Assembly (NCBI RefSeq): GCF_015207825.1
Contig: NZ_JADEWC010000009.1
Location: 1 to 64,000 of the forward strand
DNA: 64,000 nucleotides
Source of the DNA: Cyanobacterium stanieri LEGE 03274
GTDB taxonomy: Bacteria > Cyanobacteriota > Cyanobacteriia > Cyanobacteriales > Cyanobacteriaceae
Direction of reading: 5' to 3'
Shown: piece by piece, positions 40,956 to 50,966 of the stretch
Layout of the letters: each line of letters opens with the position of its first letter
Position numbering within the stretch: position 1 is the stretch's first letter
Program-made: the position numbers and the translations under genes
The notes under the pieces: generated by a model
Told to the model about the DNA's origin: nothing
Databases searched by the model: none
What the model saw: only the letters and a program-made list of their open reading frames with translations

Positions 40956-41381
40956 TTAACACTTAATACCTTTTTTTTCATCAAGGGCATCGGCTTCTTT
41001 TTTCAACATTGCCAATAAACGATAGTTTTCATTAGTTTGGGCAACTTCCATACGACGCTCTAAATTACGACGTAAATTGGCTTGATGGATGATGGCTAAG
41101 TTAGACTTTGTTTCCTCGCTAACAATGGTTTGGGTAGATAAATTTTCTTCTGGTTGGGCTTTTGCGTCATGGGGAATGAAGTAGGGTTGAGCGTTAGGGT
41201 TACTACTGTAGGCGATGCCACGATATTTTAAATAAATTTTAGGTTGTAGTTGGGGAATATGTCTAGGTAATTTTCGATGACATTCTACCCCTCTATATTT
41301 TCCTAATACATCTCCTTCTTTTACTTCTAATAAGGCTGTTTCGCTAGGTTGATGTTTATTTCCTCTATAGGACATTTTCAT
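40956..41381 (-). CDS. DUF4278 domain protein
   Basis: A 141-residue hydrophilic protein. It contains the short DUF4278 motif twice: MSYRG at the N-terminus, LGKYRGVECHRK near residue 27 and LKYRGIAYSSNP near 52. The C-terminal half is helical and charged (LRRNLERRMEVAQTNENYRLLAMLKKEADALD). Such proteins are common in cyanobacteria; the function is not known. It stands alone on the minus strand. Confidence 0.75.
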   Translation of the reverse strand: MKMSYRGNKHQPSETALLEVKEGDVLGKYRGVECHRKLPRHIPQLQPKIYLKYRGIAYSSNPNAQPYFIPHDAKAQPEENLSTQTIVSEETKSNLAIIHQANLRRNLERRMEVAQTNENYRLLAMLKKEADALDEKKGIKC

Positions 41382-41704
41382 TTATTGATACCTCTTACAA
41401 TCTATCTAAAAATTTATTTATTAATCATTCACTGTGGCTCTTGGGGTTGTTTTATCTGCACATTTTCAAGAGTTTTTGACACCACTGATCATATAGTTCC
41501 TTTACGGAGAAACTATTTTTTTCCTTATATTCAATTTAGCATCTTTTAAATAAGTTGCATTTTTTCTGTATCAATCGTTACAATAAATGCTATTTTTTGT
41601 TTTATTTTGTAATAAGATGAGGATTTGTTGACATGGGGCCTGTGGTTCATTGTTGGTGGTGGTGAGATATACTGGTACTACTATTTTTTGTAAGTCGTGG
41701 GTGT
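41382..41704. other. Intergenic region upstream of the ftsW operon
   Basis: About 320 bases between divergent genes. Apart from a candidate promoter at 41555-41584 there is nothing recognisable: no repeat copy and no coding-like frame. Confidence 0.5.
41555..41584 (+). promoter_or_regulatory. Candidate sigma-70 type promoter of the ftsW operon
   Basis: TTGCAT (41555-41560), an 18-base spacer and TACAAT (41579-41584) lie about 120 bases before the ftsW start codon. Confidence 0.4.
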
Positions 41705-42874
41705 ATGTTTCATCATCTAATTCCTATTTATGATAATGAGGTTGAAAATTGGTGTTTTGAGGCAAGGCTAGTGAGGTGGTTAACCTTTATTTGGTTATCT
41801 CTGGGCCTGGTTATTCTATTTTCGGCATCTTATCCTGATTCTCTGACGGAGAATGGCAATGGGTGGTATATTTTCTTGCGACAGGTGGTGTGGATTTATA
41901 TTGGCTTGATGGCGAGTAAGGTAGTGTATCGGATACCCCTCAAACAGATTTTAAAATATTCCCCTTATATTTATGGATGTGTTTTAGTTTTAGTTTTAGC
42001 TACTATTTTAGGTTTTGGGCAAGAGGTTAATGGCGCTGAAAGATGGTTAAATTTGGGGATTGTACAGATTCAACCTTCTGAACTTTTAAAGCCTTTGATA
42101 GTGTTACAGGGGGCTTATGTTTTTGCAACGTGGAATCATAAAACATGGACTTTTAAGGGTGTTTGGTTGGTTGTTTTTGCCATGAGTTTGGTGGCTATTT
42201 TGATTCAACCAAATTTAAGTACAACGGCTTTATGTGGTATGACTTTTTGGTTAATAGCGGTGGGAAGTGGTGTGCCTGTCATCCAACTTTTTGGGGTAGC
42301 TGTATCAGGATTAGTAATGGCTTTGATTAGTATTGCTCTTAATCCTTATCAAATGCTCAGGATAGCATCTTTTCGAGATCCTTGGTCAAACCTTGAAGGA
42401 AGTGGTTATCAATTGGCTCAAAGTCTTATTGCGATTGGTTCTGGGCGATTGTCGGGAGTTGGTTTTGGCATGTCTCAACAAAAATTGTTTTATCTTCCTT
42501 TCCAAGATACTGATTTTATTTTTGCTGTTTTTGGGGAAGAGTTTGGGTTCATAGGGGCGATCGCCCTTATGCTTTTTTTAGCCACCTATGCTACCATGGG
42601 CTTGATTGTAGTCTTAAAATCTAGTCACCCCATCAATAAATTAGTAGGCTTGGGTGTTATCGTAATGTTAATCGGACAATCTCTCATTAACATCGGAGTA
42701 GCGGTGGGAGGCTTACCCACCACGGGTGTACCGTTTCCTATGTTGAGTTATGGCGGAAGCTCAGTGTTAAGTAGTATTTTATTAGCATCCCTTCTCATGA
42801 GGGTAGCCATAGAGGTTGAACCACAGGAAAAGATAATTTCTGACTATAATCAACAATTAAGCCCAAAAAAATAG
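41705..42874 (+). CDS. ftsW: SEDS-family peptidoglycan glycosyltransferase, FtsW-like
   Basis: A 389-residue polytopic SEDS protein that polymerises lipid II, FtsW at the division site. Ten membrane segments are predicted. Family landmarks are AERWLNLGIVQIQPSELLK (near 116-134), DPWSNLEGSGYQLAQSLIAIGSGRLSGVGFG (near 224-254), DTDFIFAVFGEEFGFIGA (near 271-288) and GGLPTTGVPFPMLSYGGSS (near 340-358). FtsW and RodA are hard to tell apart without alignment; the long N-terminal cytosolic stretch and the YGGSS ending suit FtsW. It starts a tight operon of four genes. Confidence 0.88.
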   Translation: MFHHLIPIYDNEVENWCFEARLVRWLTFIWLSLGLVILFSASYPDSLTENGNGWYIFLRQVVWIYIGLMASKVVYRIPLKQILKYSPYIYGCVLVLVLATILGFGQEVNGAERWLNLGIVQIQPSELLKPLIVLQGAYVFATWNHKTWTFKGVWLVVFAMSLVAILIQPNLSTTALCGMTFWLIAVGSGVPVIQLFGVAVSGLVMALISIALNPYQMLRIASFRDPWSNLEGSGYQLAQSLIAIGSGRLSGVGFGMSQQKLFYLPFQDTDFIFAVFGEEFGFIGAIALMLFLATYATMGLIVVLKSSHPINKLVGLGVIVMLIGQSLINIGVAVGGLPTTGVPFPMLSYGGSSVLSSILLASLLMRVAIEVEPQEKIISDYNQQLSPKK

Positions 42875-42887
42875 CTTAATCAGCACC

Positions 42888-43721
42888 ATGGAAGATATAA
42901 AAATCGCCTCGGATAATACCATCGAAAACTATATCCAACGAGTCACGGAATTATGTCAGTCGGGGCGCAAAACCCCTTCCCCCCAAGAATTAGAAAAAAT
43001 AGTCTCAGAAGTTGGTATAACCGCCGAAGAAATCTCCCTTGCCCAAACCCAATCCCAAGCAAATTTCGCTAGGGCAAAGGGTTACATTAGTTTACGCCAT
43101 TGGGATGATGCCATCGGGGAATTAGAAGAAGGACTGGCTTTCGACCCATATAATATAAGTATGATTCATTGTTTAATTTCGTCATATTTTGGACGTTGGC
43201 GAGAAAATCATCATCCAGAAGATGAGCAACGAATTAGGAAAAGAATCAAGCAATGTTTAGAAATAAAACCCGATGATGAGGAAAGTTTACAACTTTTAGG
43301 TAAATTAACTCAATCTATCAAAAATAGACAATTAATTAATTTAAGTCTGGGGTTATTGGGTATTTTATCTATCGGCACAATGATTGGATTATTTACCCTG
43401 AATAGGATTTCCCTTGATTTTTTGAATAACAACACCGATGAAAAAATCGAAAATATGGAAAGTAATTTACGTAGTCAAATGAGAAGATTAGATAACGAGA
43501 GTATTCGGCGTAGCCAAGATTTATCTCAAAAAATTATTAATCAAGAAAATATGACTCATAGTTTTTATAACAGAATCAGGGAGTTAGAGCAAATAAATCA
43601 AAAACTACAAAATGATAATCAGGTACTATTACAAAATAATGATAACTTAAATAAAAGATTAGAAATTGTTGAACAACAAATGCAACAATTAGAGCAAGAA
43701 AATATTATCTTACCAGAATAA
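42888..43721 (+). CDS. TPR and coiled-coil membrane protein of unknown function
   Basis: A 277-residue protein that I do not recognise. Residues about 1-145 are helical with TPR-like repeats (ARAKGYISLRHWDDAIGELEEGLAFDP). One membrane segment follows (LINLSLGLLGILSIGTMIGLF, about 154-174), then a coiled coil to the C-terminus (about 190-277, many Gln/Asn/Leu heptads). This places a TPR domain on one side of the membrane and a long coil on the other. It lies 13 bp after ftsW and 6 bp before tsaB, so a role in cell division or envelope assembly is a reasonable guess only. Confidence 0.7.
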   Translation: MEDIKIASDNTIENYIQRVTELCQSGRKTPSPQELEKIVSEVGITAEEISLAQTQSQANFARAKGYISLRHWDDAIGELEEGLAFDPYNISMIHCLISSYFGRWRENHHPEDEQRIRKRIKQCLEIKPDDEESLQLLGKLTQSIKNRQLINLSLGLLGILSIGTMIGLFTLNRISLDFLNNNTDEKIENMESNLRSQMRRLDNESIRRSQDLSQKIINQENMTHSFYNRIRELEQINQKLQNDNQVLLQNNDNLNKRLEIVEQQMQQLEQENIILPE

Positions 43722-43727
43722 TTTGCA

Positions 43728-44354
43728 ATGAAAGCAACTATCGCCCTACACACCACCAGCCCAGAATTAGGTATTACTTTGGTGGATAAGGAAGGTCACA
43801 AAAAGTCTCAAATATGGAATTTAGGTAGAAATTTAGGAAAAGAATTACATCAAATATTAACAGATTTTATTAACCCTTTAACATGGCAAGATTTTGAATT
43901 TATTGGAGTAGCAAAAGGACCTGGTAGTTTTACAAGTACAAGGATTGGGGTAGTTACGGCTAGGACGATTGCTCAACAGTTAAATATCCCTGTTTATGGA
44001 ATTTCTACCCTGAAATCTTTGGCTTGGCAAGAAGGGCAAAGGCATAGGGCAGAAATAATGTTAGTCCAAATGAGAGCTAATAACGAGGAAGTTTTTGGCG
44101 GTATTTATAAGTTAAAAAATAAGGCTAATTTCTCGGTTGTGGTTGGAGATAAAATATATAAAAATGATGATTGGAAAAATATAATTAAAGAATATGAAAA
44201 ACAGTATGGAGAAGATTTATTAGTGGTGGTTAGTCCACAAAATTTAGGGGAAAATAGTGATAGTGTTTTAAGTTTAGCTCGTCTAAAATATGAGCAAGAA
44301 TGTTTAAATCGTGTTTTTTCTTCTTGGGAAGGCTTAATTCCTTTTTATCAATAG
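43728..44354 (+). CDS. tsaB: tRNA threonylcarbamoyladenosine biosynthesis protein TsaB
   Basis: TsaB is the non-catalytic partner of TsaD in making the t6A37 modification of ANN-decoding tRNAs. The 208-residue ASKHA-fold protein has LHTTSPELGITLVD at the start, the diagnostic GVAKGPGSFTSTRIGVVTAR (near 64-83) and ISTLKSLAWQ. Length is normal for cyanobacterial TsaB. It is the third gene in the ftsW unit with 6 bp spacers on each side. Confidence 0.93.
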   Translation: MKATIALHTTSPELGITLVDKEGHKKSQIWNLGRNLGKELHQILTDFINPLTWQDFEFIGVAKGPGSFTSTRIGVVTARTIAQQLNIPVYGISTLKSLAWQEGQRHRAEIMLVQMRANNEEVFGGIYKLKNKANFSVVVGDKIYKNDDWKNIIKEYEKQYGEDLLVVVSPQNLGENSDSVLSLARLKYEQECLNRVFSSWEGLIPFYQ

Positions 44355-44360
44355 GTTACT

Positions 44361-44918
44361 ATGATCAAGAAAATATTGCCCTTAGTTGTGATTCTCACTA
44401 ACTTAGCTAGTATATCAGCTCAGGCTCAGATCACTCCTTCCCCTGTTAATCAAGATTCGAGAGTGCCATGGTCGGAGGTTGTTAACGATCCCTTTGATGG
44501 TAAGATTGTGTATGATAAGGATTTTGGCTCAAATCATGCCACTGTCAGTAGTTGGACGAGGAATTATATTAAACTTAGCTATTTTCAGAGAGAACAAGAA
44601 ATAGTTTCTTATCGTAATGTTAGACGCACTAGGCAAGTATGGCGTAAAGATAAATATGTGGAAGAGGTATATTGGGAAAGAGAGCCGATTTATCGTAGTT
44701 ATTGGCTGAGTGATAGTCCTGAGCAAATTTTATTTGCCATTGATGGGGTAGTGTATAGGTATGATGGTGATGTGGTTTCTGATGAGTTAGCCAGTGCGCT
44801 CGCTAATGCCCCAGAGGGTAATATGAGAATACGTTTGGTATGGCAAAACCAGCGCACCCAGGATGTGATGATTGGGGGAGGCACTGTGAAGGCATGGAAG
44901 GAGGTTTATGGGAATTAG
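44361..44918 (+). CDS. Exported protein of unknown function
   Basis: A 185-residue protein with a signal peptide (about 1-22, IKKILPLVVILTNLASISAQA). The mature part is rich in Tyr, Trp, Arg and acidic residues, for example RRTRQVWRKDKYVEEVYWERE (near 93-112), and looks like a small beta-rich domain. I cannot assign a family. Spacing of 6 bp after tsaB makes it the last gene of the ftsW operon. Confidence 0.7.
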   Translation: MIKKILPLVVILTNLASISAQAQITPSPVNQDSRVPWSEVVNDPFDGKIVYDKDFGSNHATVSSWTRNYIKLSYFQREQEIVSYRNVRRTRQVWRKDKYVEEVYWEREPIYRSYWLSDSPEQILFAIDGVVYRYDGDVVSDELASALANAPEGNMRIRLVWQNQRTQDVMIGGGTVKAWKEVYGN

Positions 44919-44948
44919 GATAAATGGGAAATATTTTTTTGTTTTAGT

Positions 44949-45084
44949 GGCATTGCTGATTTTGAGTATGAAACATTATTGAATTACACAAAAAACTAAG
45001 ACTTCTAAATATTATAACTGTTCCCTATTCCCCGTTCCCTGTTCCCTTCCTCAACAAGAAATCATACTTTAATTCACCAACGCC
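44949..45084. repeat. MITE-like dispersed repeat, family A, copy 3 (best preserved)
   Basis: Left end GGCATTGCTGATTTTGAG, right end on the other strand GGCGTTGGTGAATTAAAG: inverted repeats of about 23 bases matching at most positions. The 136-base element contains CTGTTCCCTATTCCCCGTTC and no open frame. It sits between the convergent exported-protein and ruvA genes, ending just before the ruvA stop. Confidence 0.7.
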
Positions 45085-45087
45085 GTT

Positions 45088-45729
45088 TTAGTTAATATCG
45101 GCGGATAGGTGGGAAATTGCCCTTCTAATCCATTCCTCGACCATGGTATTTTTGAGTAAGATATTATCTTGACTAATGACAGAAATAGCCTGTTGAATTT
45201 CATCGTTAGTGTAGCCTAGGGCTAGGAGAGTCATTTCTAAGTCAGCTAGGATGTCGGCGGGGGGAGAAACTCTTTCTTGATTGACGTTGATTCCTGCTTC
45301 AATGCGCCATTGGGAAAGTTTTGTTTTTAATTCTAGGGCGATTCTTTCGGCGGTTTTTTGTCCTACCCCCGGGGTTTTGGATAACATTTTAATGTTACCT
45401 GTAACGATGGCTTGAACTAAATCTTCTAACCCTAAAGTATCGATAAGGGCGATCGCACTTTGAACCCCAATACCAGAAACCCCTATCAATTGACGAAATA
45501 AATCCCGTTGGGCAGTGGACATAAAACCATATAAAATTTGTTGGTCATCTCGAATCTGTAAATGGGTAAAAATCTGTAAACTTTTAATTTCCTTGGCCTC
45601 AATTTCCCTAGCAAAACGGGAAAAAATTTGAATTTCATAACCGATATTATTAACCTCCAATACCAGCATAATTCGTTTATTATGGCTTCTGAGAATAGAA
45701 ACCACCTCACCCCGAAGAAAATTAATCAT
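45088..45729 (-). CDS. ruvA: Holliday junction branch migration protein RuvA
   Basis: RuvA binds Holliday junctions and loads the RuvB motor. The 213-residue protein has the N-terminal OB domain (INFLRGEVVSIL), two helix-hairpin-helix motifs (LIGVSGIGVQSAIALID near 80 and LSKTPGVGQKTAERIALELK near 115) and the flexible C-terminal domain III that contacts RuvB (ALGYTNDEIQQAI). The start overlaps the ispF stop by one base (TAATG), indicating translational coupling with ispF. Confidence 0.95.
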   Translation of the reverse strand: MINFLRGEVVSILRSHNKRIMLVLEVNNIGYEIQIFSRFAREIEAKEIKSLQIFTHLQIRDDQQILYGFMSTAQRDLFRQLIGVSGIGVQSAIALIDTLGLEDLVQAIVTGNIKMLSKTPGVGQKTAERIALELKTKLSQWRIEAGINVNQERVSPPADILADLEMTLLALGYTNDEIQQAISVISQDNILLKNTMVEEWIRRAISHLSADIN

Positions 45730-46208
45730 TAACTAACAGATTCTAATAAAACAACCGTATAAGCACAGATGGCCTCCTCCCTACCAATGGCATCTAGCTT
45801 TTCATTAGTGGTAGCCTTAATACTAATTTGGTCTGAATTAATGTTCATAGCCCGTGCTAAACTGTCAATCATAGCAGGTAAATGGGCTTTTAGCTTAGGA
45901 CGTTCGGCAACAATTACATTATCCATGTTAACCACCGTCCAACCCCGTTGCAAAACTAACTGATAAACCTCCTTTAACAACTTAATACTATCTGCCCCAG
46001 CCCATTGAGGATCAGTAGGAGGAAAATAATGACCAATATCACCCAAACTTAATGCACCCAATAAAGCATCCATAATAGAATGGGTTAAAACATCCGCATC
46101 ACTATGGCCTAAAAGTCCGAGGGAATGTTCAATTTCGACACCCCCGAGAATCAACTTGCGTCCTTCCACTAGACGATGTAAATCATAACCATTACCAATT
46201 CTAATCAT
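45729..46208 (-). CDS. ispF: 2-C-methyl-D-erythritol 2,4-cyclodiphosphate synthase
   Basis: IspF makes the cyclic diphosphate in the MEP isoprenoid pathway, which feeds carotenoids, phytyl chains and quinones. The 159-residue protein shows the zinc ligands GYDLHRL (Asp, His near 8-10) and the [18 protein letters not shown] motif (near 35-52), plus the C-terminal [17 protein letters not shown] signature. It lies upstream of ruvA and overlaps it by one base. Confidence 0.97.
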   Translation of the reverse strand: MIRIGNGYDLHRLVEGRKLILGGVEIEHSLGLLGHSDADVLTHSIMDALLGALSLGDIGHYFPPTDPQWAGADSIKLLKEVYQLVLQRGWTVVNMDNVIVAERPKLKAHLPAMIDSLARAMNINSDQISIKATTNEKLDAIGREEAICAYTVVLLESVS

Positions 46209-46258
46209 TTAGTTTTTTTTGTTTGCTAATAACTGCACCCCTAGTATTTTAGCCAAAA

Positions 46259-48883
46259 TTAGCCCGAAACCATGAGTAAGTCTAAACCTTGCTCAAAAAT
46301 TTTGTCAATGGGTAACATTTGATGGTCAGAAGTCATCATTTTATGATCCTTGGTGGCTTTGATGATAGCACCATTTTCCAACTCATATTCAAATATCTCT
46401 TGCTCTCCCCTATCATGCCACTGGGCGATCGCCTGAGTATATACAAAACCGTTTTGATCTACACTATAGACCGTACACTGAATTTGTTCCTCAACAATTT
46501 TACTAATGGGCAAAACCCCATATTCCACGGTCAAAATTTCCGTATCATAACTCAAGCAATACTCCGCAAACTTAACCATCTGGTCAAATAAACTCTCAGC
46601 AATTTCCTTAGATACCCCATTTTTCATTGAACCATCGATAAACTTTTCTTGGTGCTTGGCCATCTCCGCCGCCTTTTTCTTACCCATGGCACGACGCAAT
46701 AAATCCGCTTCTCCGAGGGAATAACCAGCCAAATCCTGAGCCATTTTCATAATTTGCTCTTGATACACCAATACTGCATAGGTTTCTCGGAGAATAGGTT
46801 GTAACAAGTCATGTTCGTAGGTGATAGGCTCTCTACCATGTTTACGATTAATAAAAATGGGGATTAAACCAGCATCCAAGGGGCCAGGGCGATAGAGGGC
46901 CAAAATAGAGGAAATATCCTCAATGCCTGAGGGTTTCAAATCCCTAACAATTTGTTTCATACCATCGGACTCTAATTGAAATATTCCCTGTAAATCTCCC
47001 CTTTCCAAAAGATTATGGGTTTGTGCCACATCTTGGGGTAACTTTTTACTTGTACCCTTTGCCAAAATTTGTAGGGCTTTTCTTTCCCCTAGGGGTAAGT
47101 CATCGACGTTGATTTCAATGTTACGATTAAGTTTAATTAGCTCCGCTGTTTTTTGGATGGTGGTTAGGTTTCTTAAGCCCAAAAAGTCCATTTTGAGAAG
47201 CCCTAAGGACTCTAAGTCTTCCATGAAATATTGGGTAATGACTGAGCCTTCGTTATTTTTTTGTAGGGGAACTATTTCGTCTAATGGCTCACTGGAAATA
47301 ACTACCCCCGCCGCATGAACTCCAAAGGTTTTATTCATTCCTTCGATGCGCATGGCCATATCTAACCATTTTTTAACCCGTGGTTCGTTGTCGTACCTTT
47401 GTTTAAATTCGGGGGTCGGGCTGTCGTCGGATACCATGACTTTTAACTTGGTAGGTTTTCCCCTAGCTACGGGAATCATTTTGGCCATTTCATCGGCTTC
47501 GGCGTAGGGGACATCTAACACCCGAGCAACGTCTTTTAAGACGGCTTTGGACGTCATTCTGTTAAAGGTGATAATTTGGGCTACTTTATCTTCTCCATAT
47601 TTGGCGGTGACGTATTTGATCATTTGATCTCTTTTATCGATACAAAAGTCGGTATCAATGTCGGGCATGGATTTACGTTCGGGGTTTAAGAAGCGCTCGA
47701 ATAGTAGTCCGTGGTGGACGGGGTCAATGTTAGTGATACCAAGGGCGTAGGCGACTAATGATCCTGCGGCTGAACCTCTGCCTGGGCCTACGGGGATATG
47801 GTTATCTCGGGCATATTTGATGTAATCCCAAACTACGAGGAAGTAGGTGCAAAAGCCCATTTGTTCCATCATCCGTAGTTCGTATTCTAGTCTTTGTCTA
47901 TATTCGGGGGTGATCTCGCTTTTTTGCTTACAGTTGAATCTTTGCATTAAGCCTTCCCAGGTGACGGCTTCGAGGTAGCTTTCTGGGGTGTGTCCGGCGG
48001 GGATGTCAAAGTTGGGGATTCTTGGTTCTCCAAGGACGTTATAAGGTTTTATTTTGTCGGCAATTTCGAGGGTAGTGGCGATCGCCCTGTCTATGATTTC
48101 TGGTTCGAGATGATCTCTAAATAGTAGTTTCATCTCGGCTTCGGATTTGAGGTATTCTGTGCCTGAATAACGAAGTCTTTTTTCTTCGTCGATGCTTTTT
48201 TTGGTGTTAATACATAGGAGAGCGTCATGGGCTTCTACGTCGTTGCAGGAGAGAAAATGAGAATCGTTGGTGGCGATGATTTTGATGTTTAATTCTTGAC
48301 TGATTTTGGCTAATTCTACGTTAACGATTCGATCTTGTCTTGAGCCATGATCTTGAATTTCGAGGTAAAAATCATCTTTAAATATTTTTTGATACCATTT
48401 GGCTACGTCTCTGGCTCTTTGGTAGTCACCTTTAAGGATGGCTTGGGGAATTTCGCCCCCTAAACAGGCACTTGTCAAGATTAAACCTTCGTGGTATTGC
48501 TCTAGTAGTTCTTTGTTAATACAGGGGCGGGAAAAGATACCTGAACCTTGCATCCCGTGTAGGTGGGAAATGGTGGTTAGTTTGACGAGGTTTTTATATC
48601 CTTGTTTGTTTTTGGCTAGGACTATTTGATGATATTTTTTGATGCCTCGATTTTTCTGGGTTATGTCGCCGTTGATGACGTACATTTCGTTACCAATGAT
48701 TGGTTTTATGGGTTTGTTGAGGCAGTTTTTGATTAGTTGAATTGCTCCATACATTACTCCATGATCGGTAATGGCGATCGCGGGCATTTCTAGTTCTACG
48801 GCTTTTTCAACGAGGGATGGAATTTGGGATGCTCCGTCTAATAAGCTATAGTCGGTGTGTATGTGTAAACCAACAAAGGACAT
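46259..48883 (-). CDS. dnaE-N: DNA polymerase III alpha subunit, N-terminal half with split-intein N fragment
   Basis: The 874-residue product is the N-terminal extein of the replicative polymerase (775 residues) joined to a 99-residue intein fragment. The start ATG at 48883 gives [17 protein letters not shown], the PHP domain start; an earlier ATG (48934) would add 17 residues. The polymerase palm shows [16 protein letters not shown] and [10 protein letters not shown], the catalytic aspartates. At KFAEYC the frame enters the intein at Cys776 (codon 46556-46558): [14 protein letters not shown], then a block with ATKDHKMM. It ends LDLLMVSG. As in Synechocystis and Nostoc, trans-splicing with a separately encoded C fragment should restore full DnaE. 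That partner is not in this window. Confidence 0.96.
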   Translation of the reverse strand: MSFVGLHIHTDYSLLDGASQIPSLVEKAVELEMPAIAITDHGVMYGAIQLIKNCLNKPIKPIIGNEMYVINGDITQKNRGIKKYHQIVLAKNKQGYKNLVKLTTISHLHGMQGSGIFSRPCINKELLEQYHEGLILTSACLGGEIPQAILKGDYQRARDVAKWYQKIFKDDFYLEIQDHGSRQDRIVNVELAKISQELNIKIIATNDSHFLSCNDVEAHDALLCINTKKSIDEEKRLRYSGTEYLKSEAEMKLLFRDHLEPEIIDRAIATTLEIADKIKPYNVLGEPRIPNFDIPAGHTPESYLEAVTWEGLMQRFNCKQKSEITPEYRQRLEYELRMMEQMGFCTYFLVVWDYIKYARDNHIPVGPGRGSAAGSLVAYALGITNIDPVHHGLLFERFLNPERKSMPDIDTDFCIDKRDQMIKYVTAKYGEDKVAQIITFNRMTSKAVLKDVARVLDVPYAEADEMAKMIPVARGKPTKLKVMVSDDSPTPEFKQRYDNEPRVKKWLDMAMRIEGMNKTFGVHAAGVVISSEPLDEIVPLQKNNEGSVITQYFMEDLESLGLLKMDFLGLRNLTTIQKTAELIKLNRNIEINVDDLPLGERKALQILAKGTSKKLPQDVAQTHNLLERGDLQGIFQLESDGMKQIVRDLKPSGIEDISSILALYRPGPLDAGLIPIFINRKHGREPITYEHDLLQPILRETYAVLVYQEQIMKMAQDLAGYSLGEADLLRRAMGKKKAAEMAKHQEKFIDGSMKNGVSKEIAESLFDQMVKFAEYCLSYDTEILTVEYGVLPISKIVEEQIQCTVYSVDQNGFVYTQAIAQWHDRGEQEIFEYELENGAIIKATKDHKMMTSDHQMLPIDKIFEQGLDLLMVSG

Positions 48884-48969
48884 TTTATCAAGGGGAATGG
48901 GGAACGGGGAATGGTTCAACAATTCATGAACCATAGATACAGTATAATGCCAAATCTGATTTAGAAAAT

Positions 48970-49052
48970 GGCGTTGCTGATTTTAGGTATGATTTTTAAT
49001 TGAGGAAGGGAACGGGGAACGGGCAATAGTGATACTATTTTAATGTCTTATT
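48970..49052. repeat. MITE-like dispersed repeat, family A, truncated copy 4
   Basis: Begins GGCGTTGCTGATTTTAGG and matches the reverse complement of 28523-28649 almost base for base through GGCAATAGTGATACTATTTT, then stops at TGTCTTATTA; the distal end is missing. Confidence 0.65.
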
Positions 49053-49093
49053 AACTGATGCTACGCAAAAAAGATAATTAGTTCTTGGTTTGA

Positions 49094-49208
49094 GGTGTTA
49101 GGTATCAGGTTCAAAAATTTAGAACAACTCTACATTAATTAATGGTCTTATTTTCACTTTCCCAATAACCTCATAAAAACTATTCATATTTTTAACCTGC
49201 CACCTGCT
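49094..49208. repeat. MITE-like dispersed repeat, family B, copy 2
   Basis: Begins GGTGTTAGGTATCAGGTTCA and ends TTTTTAACCTGCCACCTGCT; aligns with the reverse complement of 4747-4862 over about 110 bases. Directly abuts the truncated family A element. Confidence 0.6.
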
Positions 49209-49264
49209 AAAAAAATATGAGTACCTAACATCAGTTATTAATTAAATCTGCTAATCCTCAATTT

Positions 49265-50896
49265 TTATTTTTTCTGGAGAGAGATATTAATATCAATTTG
49301 GCTAGTGTTAGGGTCATTACTAGAGCTGGTAATGGCGATTCCTTTGAGGGCGTTAATAATTTGTTGGCTTTCAGGGGGGGCATTTTCAAAAAGTGTGGGG
49401 TCGAATTCGTTGAGAATATTAACGGTTTTTTCTATATCAAAATAAACGTAGCCAAAGTTATTTTGGGGAAGGGTTTGGGTAGTTTGGGTATAGTTTTGGC
49501 TGTTGGTTAGGGGGGAGTTATTATTAATGGTATTATCGATATTTTCTTCTTGACTTAAGTTGAGGAATAGTTTATTATTTTCAAACCAACCATAGGATAA
49601 TAGTTGTCCTTCTGGGGTAATCCATTTAGTAGTTGGAATGCCGTTATTTTCTTCTTTTTCTATGGTTAAAAATTGATCAAAACTGGCTATTTCTTCTAGT
49701 TTATTGAGGGTGGTTTCTCCTAAGGTGCGATCGCCCGTTTCCATTAAAAATAGTCCCTTAAAACCAGTATCAGCGAAGGAATTATTTTCATTAAGAGATA
49801 AACCGAAAGCAAATTCTCCATCTAACCAAGCAAAAATATCATCTTGTAAATTAAGATTTAAAGCATTTTGGGTAAAAGATTCTAAAAGGGAAATAGCCTC
49901 ATCTAATTCAGGAATTAATTGACGATTTAATTCTACCTGTTGCCAAATATTTTTCAGGGCAATGCCATCAACCATAAAAATAACTTCATCGGAAATATTA
50001 TTAACTAATCCATGGGTGGTAGTAACATTTATTTCTGAAGGTAAAGGTTGGGATAAACCAACAACGGTGCTAAGATTAAGACCATGATCTTGAATATTAA
50101 GGGTAGTGGCGGTGGTTTCAATCACAGGTATTTCTATAGACTCTGGTAATTCAAAAGATTCTAGTAATACATCATCAATAAAGTAACTATAGTCAGTGAT
50201 ATAAACTTGAAATAAAGGATTACTTTCGGTTAACTTTTGGTTGGTGGCTTCGTTGGCTTGTTTAACTTGGGCAACGGATTCGGCACCCCGATAAGTATCA
50301 ATAACTTGTTGAATAACGGTTTCCCCATTACCCATCACCAATTGACTACCAAAAAAAGTAAACCAGATACCTTGGGGATTGTCTGGGGTGGTAAGTTGAT
50401 AGGTAGTGATATTCTGATATTCACCTTCGGTTATTTCCATTTCGGGATTATCTTTCATTTTGTTGAGAAAATCCCTTGCTTTGAGTTTATTTTTGATCCC
50501 TGCTACTACACTAATATTAGGCTCAGAAATATCCTCTACATTGGGTAAAAAAGCTATCATCAACCCCCCCAACCAAGGCTCAATATCTTCTTGATAGTTA
50601 ATGGGGGTTTCCCCTTGGGCTAATTCATCTTGCCATTGTTGCCATGTTTCTTCGATAACTTGTTGAGCATTAAAAGTGTCGAATTGCTCGAGTTGTTGCC
50701 AATCATTAATGTCGGTGGAGATAAAACCTGTGGCGACGGCATCGGCGGGAATTACTTGCGCCCCTCGTAGGGGTGTTAATTCTTCCCCTAATAACATTCT
50801 ACGTCCAAAATAATAACCTAATCCACCCCCTACTAAAATCAGTAGAGAAATGCCTAAACATCCAATCCCTAGTTTATTTTTTTTCTGTACTGTCAT
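49265..50896 (-). CDS. DUF3352 domain membrane-anchored protein
   Basis: A 543-residue protein with a short basic cytosolic start and one membrane segment (LGIGCLGISLLILVGGGLGYYFG, about 8-30); the rest is extracytoplasmic. The layout (RGAQVIPADAVATGFISTDINDWQQLEQF, then repeated WLDGEFAFGLSL and GNGETVIQQVIDTYRG stretches) matches the DUF3352 family of cyanobacteria. No enzymatic motif. It probably forms a two-domain repeat structure in the periplasm. Function unknown. Confidence 0.78.
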   Translation of the reverse strand: MTVQKKNKLGIGCLGISLLILVGGGLGYYFGRRMLLGEELTPLRGAQVIPADAVATGFISTDINDWQQLEQFDTFNAQQVIEETWQQWQDELAQGETPINYQEDIEPWLGGLMIAFLPNVEDISEPNISVVAGIKNKLKARDFLNKMKDNPEMEITEGEYQNITTYQLTTPDNPQGIWFTFFGSQLVMGNGETVIQQVIDTYRGAESVAQVKQANEATNQKLTESNPLFQVYITDYSYFIDDVLLESFELPESIEIPVIETTATTLNIQDHGLNLSTVVGLSQPLPSEINVTTTHGLVNNISDEVIFMVDGIALKNIWQQVELNRQLIPELDEAISLLESFTQNALNLNLQDDIFAWLDGEFAFGLSLNENNSFADTGFKGLFLMETGDRTLGETTLNKLEEIASFDQFLTIEKEENNGIPTTKWITPEGQLLSYGWFENNKLFLNLSQEENIDNTINNNSPLTNSQNYTQTTQTLPQNNFGYVYFDIEKTVNILNEFDPTLFENAPPESQQIINALKGIAITSSSNDPNTSQIDINISLQKK

Positions 50897-50966
50897 TGTT
50901 TTTTACCGACTTTTCCCCTCATGGTATCAATTTTTTTGGTCATGGGTGGAAAACCTAATAATAGTT

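Larger units (their letters stand above)
48884..49264. other. Repeat-filled intergenic region upstream of dnaE-N
   Basis: About 380 bases between two minus-strand genes, composed largely of repeat material: a GGGGAATGGGGAACGGGGAA run (48893-48914), a truncated family A element (48970-49052) and a family B element (49094-49208). The dnaE promoter must lie in or next to these repeats. Confidence 0.6.

Noticed and set aside
48884-48934. Upstream ATG giving a longer dnaE-N
   Set aside because: Adds 17 residues in repeat-like sequence before the conserved [17 protein letters not shown] start of DnaE.
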